The notes beneath the pieces were generated by a model. The model was not told the DNA's origin. It was given only the letters and a program-made list of their open reading frames with translations, and searched no databases. This document shows positions 46,650-58,400 of a DNA stretch of 64,000 bases, piece by piece. The DNA is from Blasia pusilla (Eukaryota; Marchantiophyta; Marchantiopsida; Blasiales). Position numbers and translations under genes: made by a program. The stretch is from assembly GCA_050084515.1 (NCBI GenBank), contig CM114271.1:43524001-43588000 (forward strand), given 5' to 3'. Numbering within the stretch: position 1 is the stretch's first letter; each line of letters opens with the position of its first letter.

Positions 46650-49130
46650 GTAAGAGTCTTGCAAACCAAATTTTACGGTTGCTTTGCAAGTATATGTGAT
46701 TTGTGAGTCTACGCGGTGCGACTACAGTCTCAATTGCGTCTTCCAATAGTTGCACGTTGTTTGTGAGTCCCCATAGCCGCAAGACAAACATAAGCTATCT
46801 TGCAGCTCTTGCTACTTGCACAACAATCGCACAAACAATGGTGATGGCACACGCAAAGGAGCCCCAAGACAATTGCAATGGACTCGCAAGAGAGTCACAA
46901 ACCATACACACATCTAAGTGGGAGGTAGTGAAGAGTGAGTGCCGCTTGTTTAGTGTGAGTGATTGAGGGATTACTCGTGTGATTGAGATTGATCGTGTGA
47001 GGGGACACTAGGGTCATCCAACGTCCTTTCAAGACTTTAAGAGGCAAAGTGGTGTGCTTGAGAATAGCCCTCAGGGTATTACGCAGAGTGGCGCGAGGTT
47101 TCCAGAGTCTCCACGTGAGGGACCGTCTCCACTTCCTTTTGTGTCATCCTCAAAGGAGGGGGAGGGCGTAGAGGAGTTTGTTAGTGCATTACAATGCACG
47201 TTGAGTGGTCCTATCCTTTGGGCGTACAATATGGACAAACGGGGTAGAGGCCCGCATAGGGTTTGGGAAACTATGGGTACTATATATAGAGTTGCATGAT
47301 TTCATTGCGGAGTTTAGGAGTTGGTGTGACTTGCAAAGGGCTAGAAACTCTAGAAAGTTTAGCCCTTTTACAACATGGAATGTGTTATTCCAACACCCAG
47401 AGGGGTGCCCATGGACGATTTCCATGAGTTCTCTTATAGGTACGCGGCGAAGATTGAGGCTTGGAGATTCTACTATGATCCACATTACGTGTCATGGACT
47501 AAGCCATTTCCAAATTAGGACATTTATCATTACTGATCATCAACCACTTATGTGATTGATGCACTCCAAAAAGCTTATATATAGGGAAGCTTGCTAGGTG
47601 GGCTTTATTGTTGCAGGAGTATGATTTTCAAGTGGTACATCAAACTGGGATGCTCAACCAAGATGCAGATGGTTTGAGTCGTAACCCATCCGCAAGTCAA
47701 CGAGATGCGATTGGAGCTTGTTGGCATGGAAAGGGTGACGAGGAGATGGTGCATAGATGGCACGCCGTAACCTATTTGGGATTGTTGGCTATGGATAGCC
47801 AAAGTGGCGAGACTTTGATGGTGAGGTTTGATGGAGAGCCCTAAGATTTAGAGGTGGGTGAGGAGGTGAAAAATGGCAGAGATATCCACCAGAATGGAGT
47901 AGTCTTGGAGTATTGATACCTACGTATTGGCAGCATCGCGAGCACAATTGATCCTAGAGAGCAGGATTGAATCCTACAACGAGCCACATAGTTTTGGTGG
48001 GAAGGGGCACATCTATTACAAGTTTGGAAGGATGGTAGAGTATGCATAGTGCCTCATCCTTCGCGGAGAGCACGTTTGGTGAAGCATGCCTCCAAGGAGT
48101 TGGTTCACTTTGGAGTGAAGTGGACGTACACCTTGCTCCAAATACATTATTGGTGGCGAGGCATGTAGACTAATGTTCAACAGTTTGTTACTAGATGCAT
48201 GGTGTGTGATCGAGTTTGGGCATTATTCAATGCTCCAACTCCACAATTGCATCCACTACCAATCATAGGTTTAGGTTATGGATGGAGTTTGGATTTTGCA
48301 GGACCTTCATCTTTGACGGAGCGTCATATATAGTCTTTATGTCTTGGTGATGGTCAAGCACTTCTCGAAGTGGATAGAGTCGGTTGCATTTCCAAAAAAG
48401 CAAGTGAGGGAGTATCATATGCCTTCCGGGATTGAGTGTTTTGTCATTATGGTGTACCGCATGAGGTGTTGATAGACCAGGGTACAGAGTTTCAGGCCTC
48501 GTATGACCAGACGCTTATCGACCAACGCACTAGGTTGCGAGATCATCCTAAGGCGGATGGATTAGCTAAGAGAGTTGTTCATACATTGAAGAGAGGTTAC
48601 ACAAGTATCGCTTGTAGAGAGGTCACATAGGAGATTGGGACCTATAGTTGCCATGGTTGGCAATGGGATACACATTAAGTTGGCAGGTATCCTTAGCATC
48701 TTTCTCACCATATTTGTTGCTTTATGACCAAGAATTTGATTTACCTACGACTTCTCGTCACGATGCCGGTGACTTGTTGAACCTTGATGATCCAGATGTA
48801 TGGATGTAAGCATGTTCTCAAAGGGCTGAGTTATTTTGGAGAGTTATGCCCATGTCGTTTAAGAACTTGGCGATTATGCAACATTGGGATACTTTGAGGT
48901 ACGGGACTATTCGAGAAGGGATTTATCGCTCGACGATCTGGAGGTTTCATCAAGGAGACTATGTCTACTTGCAACATATGGCACCTATCATGTTGGATAT
49001 GAGCGTAGGGTGTGCATCATTTTGAGAGTGCGTGATGTATTGCCATATGGTGTTCTCTTATTAGAGGGACCATATGCGTAACTGTGTGTCATGTCACCTT
49101 CCAATTATTGATGGTACAACTGATTCGAGC
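46650..49130 (+). pseudogene. internally deleted Ty3/gypsy retrotransposon
   Basis: Gag-like frames at 47054-47480 (GVPMDDFHEFSYRYAAKIEA, FYYDPHYVSWTK) run directly into an RNase H end at about 47510, which reads [24 protein letters not shown] and [11 protein letters not shown]. Protease and reverse transcriptase are therefore missing. The integrase follows in broken frames. It has HASKELVHFGVKWTYTLLQ, YWWRGM, RCMVCDRVWALFNAPTPQLH and WSLDFAGPSS. The catalytic-core piece reads FCHYGVPHEVLIDQGTEF (48436-48630), followed by DHPKADGLAKRVVHTLKRG. The end reads GDYVYLQHMAPI and NCVSCHLPIIDG (49080-49120). Many stops make it inactive. The region 46650-47000 may be leader sequence. Confidence 0.9.
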
Positions 49131-49166
49131 TTAGCGTTAGTTCTTCAAGCTTGGATTATACATATG

Positions 49167-49603
49167 TTTTGCAACTCAATTATCTCGATGTTTAGATATC
49201 ATGAGTTAGTATGGTATCATGTATGTTTGTATGTGTATTCGGTGATATCGACGTATGTTATATATGAATATGTACGTGCATAATAACTCTCACGTCTTCT
49301 AGGATAGATCAACAAGTTTTGGTAGAGCACCTTTGAGGGTATTAAAGGACGACCTTGAAAGATCAAGGGTGACCTATTGAGGCCTTTGGTAGCCAGAGAG
49401 AGCATGTTTCCCCTTCGTTTCGGCTCATTTGGAGCTATATAGAGAAATTTGCTAATTTTGGGAAGTTACCATTACAATTAGAGTTGACTTTCTACTTTTG
49501 GAAGTGGCCCTTGACCCCTTGCAACATGTCAAGAGCCAAGAAGGTGACATGCAAGCACATGTTACCATGGAGAAAGGTTGGGAGAGGGAAGGGGGTGTAC
49601 CCA

Positions 49604-49669
<66 letters not shown>

Positions 49670-49946
49670 TAGGACTTATTATTTCTTTGTTGAACCTCTT
49701 GACATGGGGCGGTGGAGCTATGGTCCTCCTTTTTTTGTAAGTAATCCAAGCCTCTCATTAGGAGAGTGGGTTTGGTTTGACATGAGAGAGAGAGAGATGG
49801 AGATTGTGTGCATAATGTGAGATATCTGAGTGCTTGTGATTTATTGGAGATATTTTGTTACTCGATTGTCTCGATGATTAGATGCCATGAGTTAGCATGG
49901 TATCTTGTGTGTTTGTATGTGTATTCAATGACAACAATGCATGTTG
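49167..49946. repeat. two ~94-bp direct copies flanking a (GA)n tract
   Basis: Copies at 49167-49260 and 49853-49946 share TCGATG(T/A)TTAGAT, CATGAGTTAG(T/C)ATGGTATC and GTTTGTATGTGTATTC. The first starts 40 bp after the gypsy pol remnant. Confidence 0.8.
49605..49666. repeat. (GA)n microsatellite, 62 bp
   Basis: A nearly perfect AG run. Overlapping reading frames are artefacts. Confidence 0.95.
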
Positions 49947-51836
49947 TGTAGCGTTGTGTATGCACACAATACTAGAAAACCCTCTACATTTTCCTATTTG
50001 AAGGGAAGGGTGAATTCATCATGTCACCCAAATCTCTATTATTTGTCGCTCTTCTAGCTCCGCCAAACGTATATAAAAATCATGACCAACTTGATTCTCA
50101 TAAAGGGCTTGGATTCCCCTTAGGGATTCATGACTCAAGCCTTAGTTCTAACCTACACACAATCGATTACTTCCTCTCAAATTTAGGTTAGTGCTTCCAC
50201 ATGCTAGCTACTCCAAGGCCAACTGCTCCACTTAAATGCTTTTCCATCGACACTCTAAAACACGCTCAAATCCTCGATCACAAGACTCCCCACCATCCAT
50301 TCTTATAGCTAAGAAAAAAAAATTATATACCAAGTAACCAAATCCTATGGACCATGCATACCCTACCCCGTATTGAAAAGAAAATATCAAAAATTTCAGA
50401 TCATCTCTAAACGCAAGCAATGTAAAAACATGACCATTACCTCTCAACCTCTAGAATAAACTCAAATTTCTAAGAACACATGTCATTCAAGGGTCAATCT
50501 ACCTAATACAATTAACGGAATCATTTGGCCATATGCATACATGGAAATTTTCCTTAATGGTTTTCCCAATCTAGACTCTTGCTAAACCTATACCTTCGTA
50601 CAACATCTGATTTGTGATTCAAACGCATATGGATTGTATCGCTCAACATTTTTACTTCTATTTAGTCTCTTAAGCTTGTGCCTTGAAATCACTTCTTATG
50701 TATCTACTCAATTAATAGCCTCTTTAGTAATATTGCAAGTTAGCTATGTGTTAACTTATTTTAGCTCCCCACTTACTTTTTCCTAATGAAACCCTTGTCT
50801 AGAAATTTTCTTGTTTAATCTTCCTCTTGATTATTAAACTTCAAGATTCTCTCTCCTTATTTCTCCAATTGAAATTAGATATTAAAATTAAACCTCCTTT
50901 TGAGAACCTATCCCTCTCTTTCCCCTCCCCTTTTGACAATCAATTCCTCTGAAAAAATTATTTATGGTATTTTTTTGAAAATTATTGATTTTCTTCTTCC
51001 ATTCATGTCATAAGTTGCCCCTTTCTCTCTTCTCCTCTATTAAGAACTAGTTGGTGTGGTGCGATACCCAAGATTAAAAACGATGGTTTCTCATGAACCC
51101 AAGCTAACACCTCACAACTTGGTCAATGCCTCCACTTAGTAAACTCTAAGTAGGCCCTACACACAACCCTCATCCAAGCTCTCACACTTGTAAATCTCCA
51201 AGGCTGAACCCTTTCATGTTAGTAAGGAGGCAAAGACAATACACGGTTTGGAACTCGCACCGCCAAACTATGGGTGTGAGTTCATTCATCTCCAAGTTTA
51301 TACCTCGCTCCTCCATTGACCATTTTAATAGGCCATCCATTCCCTTACCTCACTAACACACGAGTTTGCCCTTTCTTCTCCCCGGGTCCTAGAGTTTCTC
51401 GCAACTATTAGTCACTTCTCACTCACTCAAGTAGGTGTCTCGTCATTACAAGTTTCTCTTGTTGCACTCTTTTATAATCTTTTGCGGTAGCCATGGGTTT
51501 TCCATCACCCTCTTTTTATTATGGCTTTCTTTCTTCTTTTATAATCTTTTGGGGGTTAATGGAGGTGCCCACACTCACCACTGGATGCCTAGAGGTGGAG
51601 GTGGCCTACTATGTTCTTCGGGTGTTCATGGGATGAAGCTCTTCCAAAAATGTCATAAAGCTTGGTAGGACTTGTCTACGGGCCTGCTTTGACACGCCCG
51701 TGAAACCAATAAGGGGATGAGCAAAGAGCGAGAGAGAGAGAGAGAGGGGGGGATAGGTTCAAAGGGATAGGGAGAAGAGGTTCGTGAATTAGGAGAAACG
51801 AGTAGTGAAGGATACGAGAGCCAACGCAGAGGAGCT
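49947..51836. other. noncoding and upstream region of the chloroplast protein gene
   Basis: Mostly CT-rich and AT-rich sequence without a supported gene. A short GA run at 51726-51748 followed by a G tract lies about 90 bp before the start codon at 51837 and may be part of the promoter or leader. A 71-codon minus frame at 50232-50447 has hydrophobic stretches but no known domain. Confidence 0.35.
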
Positions 51837-52913
51837 ATGGCGGAGAAGCTGGTTGCGGGCAGGTCGTCCTCGCTCGCGTTCTCACTTCCGTCGTCTGCAT
51901 CGGCCGGCAATCCACGAATGCAAGCGTCTTCTGTAGTCGTCCCGAGAAGAGCTGATCAAAGAAAAAAAATCAACTGCCTTCTCGGAGGTAACGATGCGCG
52001 GGTCAGTTTCCGCTCCTCCCCTCGAATCGTGAATTTCACCACGAGATACTACCGTATTGATCTCTGTATTTGCACTTCTCGCAGAGAATGAATGGAGGGA
52101 TTTATTGGAGAGAGAGAGAGAGAGAGAGAGAGATGACATGCAGGTGATGTGTTTGACACCATAGGAGAACGCACGCAAAGCTTTAGAATCGGCTCTGGGA
52201 GAGAAGAAAGAGGCATTTAGCAAATGGGACGAGGAGATAAAGAAGCGCGAAGCGAGCGACGGTAAGCCGAAAGGCAGGGGAAGAGGTTGGGGTGGGGGTG
52301 GTGCTGGCGGAGGAGGAGGAGGCGGCGGTGGCGGAGGGGGTAGCTCATCTGATGGAGGAAACGGTAATTCGTGGGATGAAGCATTACAGATAGCGTATGC
52401 GTTTGGTGGCTTAACTCTTCTTGTAAGTTTCTTTCTTTCTCCGTGTATCCTTGAATTCCTAGTTCCAAGGTCTTCTCTGGAAGATTTTGCAGAAGCATCG
52501 CCTGCTAGCTCGGGGACTGAAGTGAATTACTCCATGTACATAGGAATTCCCGGGCATATGTCATTCTACAATGAATTTGGGCGGTCTGTCTAGCGAATGC
52601 CCACAATCGAGAACCGTGAATTGTGTTTGTCGTACTCTTATCTGTGTGACGGTTATACGAGGAATTCGAGGAACTGTCTCAGTATGCGAGCATCTGATTT
52701 TTGTCGAGGGCTGGAGACTGACTTACTCATTTGTTCCTTTGGCAGTATCTCGTTCTCACGAGAGGGAACAGCATGGTGGCTCTCGTCCTGAACTCCATAT
52801 TATATGTCTCTCGTGGTTTCAAACGTCCTGCTCCTAGACGAGCCCTTGCTTCAGCTGAAGGTTCTGGAAGTGCTGAGAATGATGTGAGAAGGAAATGGGG
52901 ATCAGATGACTGA
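51837..52913 (+). CDS. chloroplast glycine-rich membrane protein, uncharacterised
   Basis: Three exons, 51837-52001, 52165-52422 and 52746-52913, all in phase 0 with GT/AG borders, give 196 aa. Residues 1-45 are rich in Ser, Ala and Arg with few acidic residues and fit a plastid transit peptide. A charged helix follows (ENARKALESALGEKKEAFSK, WDEEIKKRE). Then come a Gly-rich linker with a run of 12 Gly and a C-terminal part (EALQIAYAFGGLTLL, YLVLTRGNSMVALVLNSILY) long enough for one or two membrane spans. This order is shared with small plant proteins annotated as chloroplast inner-membrane proteins of unknown function; I place it there by architecture. The exon 1 donor is inferred: CGG/GTCAGT keeps the frame, while the nearby GAG/GTAACG does not. 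Confidence 0.8.
52109..52132. repeat. (GA)12 microsatellite in intron 1
   Basis: A short perfect GA run, 33 bp before the exon 2 acceptor of the chloroplast protein gene. Confidence 0.9.
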
Positions 52914-53906
52914 AAGCGAAGTCTTTTGGCGTGGGCTTCGTCGATAGTTAGCTACTTTGTTACTGTCATAGTGAGCCTCAGTTGCCTTTGCAACTCTAGC
53001 TGGTCGAATCCCTAGGTTGTCCAAGTGTGAGAAGGGGGTTTAATTGTCCAAAAGATCGTATTTGCATGCGTCTGGTTCATTCTTCCAGATGTACGAGGTT
53101 TAGGAACGTATTCAATGAACAATTTTGCAGGGACAGAGTGTAGATGGTTCGTCATGAGGAATCCAAGGCTCGCTACTTTCACAAGAGTTTGAGACAGTCG
53201 GCGTTCTCTGCGAGAGTTTCCTTTTGAAATTCAGGGCGTTGGAATTTGCGGCAAGCAGGAGCCTCTGTAAAGACTTGATTTGATTGAACACTTCTAAAAC
53301 CGCTCAGTGTATGACATTTATTGACTGAAAAGGAACATGTGAAAGACCCAAATGATGTAACCGAGCGCCAAGTGGAGACTCTACGCCTGAGCTAAGCCAG
53401 TTTCGCGTCCTCTCCACTGGTTAAGATGTTGCACCTGTTCAGATGGGGAGACTGGGCTATTAGAAAAGAGCAATTCGCACATCATAGCACCGGAGTCTGG
53501 TCCAGAGGTTGGTGGAGGTGTTTCCGAACGTTCTGCATGTGACAGTTCTCTCATGTGTTCTGGAATGAAGTAATCAAGCCGCTTTGAAAGCTAAGGTGGC
53601 AACGGAATCTCTCTTCTCGAACCTCTTTAGCTCAGTTGGAAGAACTTCTTTGGACACGGTCTGGAAAGCAAATTCATCGTGGTCGTCAAGAACGAGACTG
53701 ATCAACCGTACGGCCACGAAACCATCTAAGAATCACAGTCCATTTCTCTTCAGAGAATCTCGGTTCATGAAGGGATCCTGCAGGAGCGGCCAAGAAGATC
53801 TGCTAATCTCTTGGTTGTAAGAAGACAAACCCAAGAGAAAGTGACGAAATAGGATGCTTCTCTAAAGCTTTTCACGTAATTGCGCCATGCCCACGATTAC
53901 ATTCAC

Positions 53907-53970
53907 CGTCAATTTGCCCTCTTCAGTCCGAATTGTCCCAACAACTCGGACTGAAGAGGGCAAATTGACG
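53907..53970. repeat. perfect 25-bp hairpin
   Basis: Arms at 53907-53931 and 53946-53970 are perfectly complementary over 25 bp (arm start CGTCAATTTGCCCTCTTCAG) with a 14-base loop. The loop phrase GTCCCAACA recurs just after the right arm. It lies about 1 kb past the stop codon of the chloroplast protein gene. Confidence 0.92.
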
Positions 53971-54466
53971 CCGTCCCAACAGTTCGTTATTTCATCTAGA
54001 GCTGTAGCTGATATGAAATGCATTTATCTCCTTTACTTGTGAGCTTTTCGTTTACTGCTTCTAATCTTTTCGGTAACAATTCATTCAGTCATTCAAGCGA
54101 GACTCGAAGTGTTCAATTTAGCAAGCTGAATTGTTGACATCCTGGTGTCAACCTTAGACGGGTGATCGGTCCTCCGAAATTTTGCCCGCAAGGTGTTCTG
54201 ATGACCTTCGCACAGACCTCCCCACTTAATCGCGAGCGTTGGAGCCTCCAAAATCCAATCCACATCGTCAATCTAAAGGGTCAGGACAAGCGACAGGTCT
54301 ACTAAATAGCGACTGACCAATCCACCGCATATGTCGTTGGAGGGAGGTCGTTGTCCGACGATACGACCAGCGGACGGACAAAGCTCATGCAGTCCTATCT
54401 GTGGAATGATCACCATAAAGACCAAACGGTATACTTGATGAATAGTCACACTAAAGAAGATTGTAA

Positions 54467-54530
54467 CATCAAGATGAGTTCGTCAAATCGACTCATCAAG
54501 ATGGGTTCGTCAAATCGACTCATCAAGACT
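54467..54530. repeat. 27-bp tandem repeat, 2.3 copies
   Basis: CATCAAGATG(A/G)GTTCGTCAAATCGACT is repeated at 54467 and 54494, with a third partial copy (CATCAAGACT) at 54521. GATGAGT and ACTCATC within it are inverted, so each unit can also fold. Confidence 0.88.
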
Positions 54531-55419
54531 CAAAGATCCTCGGCTGAAACAGTAAATATCATATCCACGCGAATTGAAGTCAAGGATGAAATATGCGAAC
54601 CAACTCACTTCAATGGTTACCAGCTAGACTATTTTTGGAAGGGTTGAAAGATTTACCAGGACAGGCCACAAATGGTCTACTGATGTGCCCATGCGTCCTA
54701 AGGACTATAAACAAAAGTGAGAGAAGTCTTCAAATAGAATCTACTGGTGACAGGACAACATCCATACATCATGTACAAATAACTAGCTTGCTGCACTATT
54801 ATGCAAATACACGATCATAATTTGCTATATCAAAAGCTCATCTGCCACATAAAAATGCTGCACCTTTCCAGAAGGGCAGAATTTGCTTAGAGAAATTGAA
54901 CAATGCACACAGCTGCATGCCCTCCGGCTTCAGAGCCTGAAGATAAATTAGTCATCTGGAGACAGTACCGAGTATTCAACTAATTGTATCCGCAACTCTC
55001 AGCTTCAGATATGGCACGACTTGTATCAGACCTACGGACTCCCGTGTGAACAACACTGCAATCGAGGATCAAACTCAGTGGTACCATCTCCACCCGTGCC
55101 TTCAGCAAAGGGGACTTCTCAAAAAATGTAAAGAGATTTCATGTAGAGGCACGGGAAACTAAAACCACATTTCTCTTGCCAGTAGTAAATCCGTGAGTGC
55201 AAAATCGAATTGTGCATCTCCATTGCTCCTGGTGTTAGGAGCCTGATACTGAAGAGGACGCCAAAAGAATGATCGGTACATTGAGATGATGAAGGTAGTT
55301 GGTAGAAGAAAGAGCTGGCCATGACAGGCATTAAATGCACCTCTTAGAAAGTGGCAAGATGACCTCCCAAGGGTCTCAAGGATACTCTCCTCACAGGCAT
55401 GCACTTCCAAGGGTTTTCA

Positions 55420-58400
55420 CTACAAGTGCTTTTTTACAGCAGCAGGTAGTTTGGCGAGAAGCAAACCCTTACACTGGCCACACATTTGCCGTGCATGCAC
55501 TACAAACTTGTCAACTTCATCATCGTGTTGCTCATAGAAATAGGGAATGGTGAAAGCTGCTAGTAACACTGGCCAACACAAGAAACTTGGAGTCAGATAT
55601 AGAGGAAGGCTGAACAAATGATACTGCAGTATAAGATGAGGACACGTATTTTGATGGGGGAATCCAGTTGATGATGAATAATAAACGCAATTCAGATCCA
55701 AATTTCCGTTTAGTGCAGTGAAATGTCAACCAATCACCATGGATACTTGCGACCTGTGGATTGTAGAGGCTAGTAAAGCTCACTATTCAACATCACGCCA
55801 TGAATATGAAAGCCACCACTCTGTGAAGTTCAGATTAGCTCACCCAATGTAGTGAGTGTTTGGATTGAAAAGCCTCCCAGAAACTTTGTGAAGCGTAGCA
55901 CAATCAGTGACTGCATGAATCAGAAAACAAATCTGAGTACATCGAGTTTGGTTAAGTATCTTAGTGTAAAGATAACATTGAATTTCCTAACTTGCACATC
56001 AGCCACCAAGTTCTGCTAACATTTTCTGGCTCAGAGGCTCAGAGTTCCAGCTTAATGAATGTGGGAATAATTTGGCTGAGTAATAAAAGCCACCAACCTT
56101 GAAGAACAAGGACCAACTCTTTCCTGTCTGCAACCTAGTGATGATGTCAGCAGCTGAGTTCCAAATTGACCGTAAAGCCAGGGCAACGTGCTGAGCTTTC
56201 TCTTCAGGTATTTCAAATGATGAAACTGGAGGAATCCTGGGAACTTCCACTCCAAACCTGCACACGTTAAAGAAGGATCCTTTCTCAAGAGAAAAACAAA
56301 GAGAGGTCCAAGAGCCGGAAGCACTTAACAGAGCAACTCCTAGAAGTGTAGTTTCAAGGTGTAATGGTACACATGGTAGGCACAAGAAACAGAAAATTTC
56401 AAATCAGACTTCTCATGTGCGTCATAAGATATATCCTGGGTTTTGACCCATCCTCCTGAATTAAGTGGGATGGAGCCCAAAACTTACACTGATTCTGGTA
56501 GCCGTGTGTAGACAAAGAGAAAGAGAAGAGACAGATAGGCGAACTTTGCCAAAAGCGAGATGATAGTGTAGCCTGAAGCAAGAAATAAGTAGGCAAAAAA
56601 AGATAGGCCAGAAAGGGCTGTTAATGATTGCCTAGTCTCTTTCCAAAGGAGTATATCTGCAACTGCAACCAGAAACAAATGCCAAAACAGACAAACTGGT
56701 TAGAAGTGGTCAAAACACATTACTGTTCTTCAAATATGATGAGGTCTACATGCAGATAAGTCCTCTGAGACTGATCAATAAAATGACAAAACTCGCTCCA
56801 CTTTGATGCCAGACTTTTTACTGCTGCTACTCAAGAAGTGGATCTCCCATGCATGTGATCTACTGCTGGGTGAGAACCTAATCAATCCCTTGTCAGCCAA
56901 CATCGAACCCCATGTCCATATGAGAATGGAAGAAAACCTGAAATTGAATATCACAATTAAAGACCATACCTGTTTCACTACCGAGCAGTAACCGTGCCTT
57001 TGAAGGTCCACTGTAGCTTCTGTCCTTCTTCATTGCCTCTTGTACCTCAGCTCTCAAATGTGGGAAGGATTCTATAGTTCGCTTAATTCCCTCCTGCATG
57101 AAGTTATTGGATACATAAAAACCATTCAGATGCTATTGATTAGGTGGCTCTCCATGTCTTGTAGTCCAAATAAAGTGGGCTGTAAAGGCCCTTGTGGAAG
57201 TGTGACCATACATATCCGGGTAAACAATGAATGAAAGAACCCAATGTTCATACATGATCTCAAGTGCCAGAACCTCATAAACAGTATAGGCACTCAGCGA
57301 AAAAAATGAAGTTCACTACAGAGGGGCATGCTCAGATAAACCCAATCAATCTTAGTATCCAATAGAGGATGCTCAGTTTACTCAGATGTAACCTACAGTC
57401 AGTAATCTGCTTGCACAGACATAAACCTGTGTAAATTCCCAAGGAGGAACAGATTATGTTAAGACTTTAGTGAGATTATCAAAACGTAATCCTCAGAAAT
57501 TCCAGAAACATAACCCACCTCAAGTGCCACAGGTGGGTCGTACCCCAAAAGCTTCTGGGCTCTTTGAATATTGAATGTGCGAGGTGTGCTCATGATTCGC
57601 AGTCGGGTGGGAGTAAATTGAGTTGGAGGTACCCCAAAAGGGGCCAGTTGTTTACAGACCCAATCAGCCATGTATGCAAACGGCATCAACAACTTCACAG
57701 GAAGGCAGTATTTTGGACTGCACCGGAAACACCAAACTATAAGCCAAAAAGAAACGGATACCAGAGCATGATCATGCCACATAAACCAAATCAATGATAA
57801 CCAGGAGTCTTACTGAATGGTTACTTTTCACACACCTGGGGTAACCAAGCCCTTCTAGAACCAGGACGAAGAAATCCCAAAATCTCCTGTGTTCACCATT
57901 GGTGATGAAATATGCCTGCCAACCAGGATACTCATGAATTTGTTCTCAAATCTAAGAGCTTCTTTGAAAAACCTTTGAGAATGTGAACATCCAATCAATA
58001 AGGCCTTACAATTATTTACTGAGATTTTAGAAAGAACAGCGGAGATTTTGCAATCCAAAAAGCTATGCTTTAAAATTACCTTGCCAGCTGCAGCCATTTC
58101 ACCTTTATCTTCCGGCCTGAGGGCATTATCTGCACATATGTGAGCATTGGCGACATTTTCCACGTATGTCCAGTCAAAAAGATTCTTCCCATCACCGATG
58201 ATAAACTGAAAAAAGTCACATCACATTGTAAGGAATCATTAACATACAAAACATATTATCTTTACCAGTTGATAAAGCAAGATATTACTTGATCAGTATT
58301 GAAAGTGGAGCTGATCAAATCAAGCATACCTCAGTATGGGTATATCAGTCACTGTTCTTACAAGACCAAAAGAAACTATACAGATGGATCCCCTGGCTGG

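Larger units (their letters stand above)
52914..55419. other. intergenic region between convergent genes
   Basis: Contains the 3' UTR of the plus-strand chloroplast gene and of the minus-strand sterol dehydrogenase gene. No open frame with a domain was found; the 98-codon frame at 54351-54647 runs through a 27-bp tandem repeat. A strong hairpin and the tandem repeat are listed separately. Confidence 0.5.

Noticed and set aside
53622-53700. Possible tRNA (TTTAGCTCAGTTGGAAGA resembles a tRNA A box)
   Set aside because: No B box or acceptor-stem pairing follows at the right distance, so no cloverleaf can be drawn.
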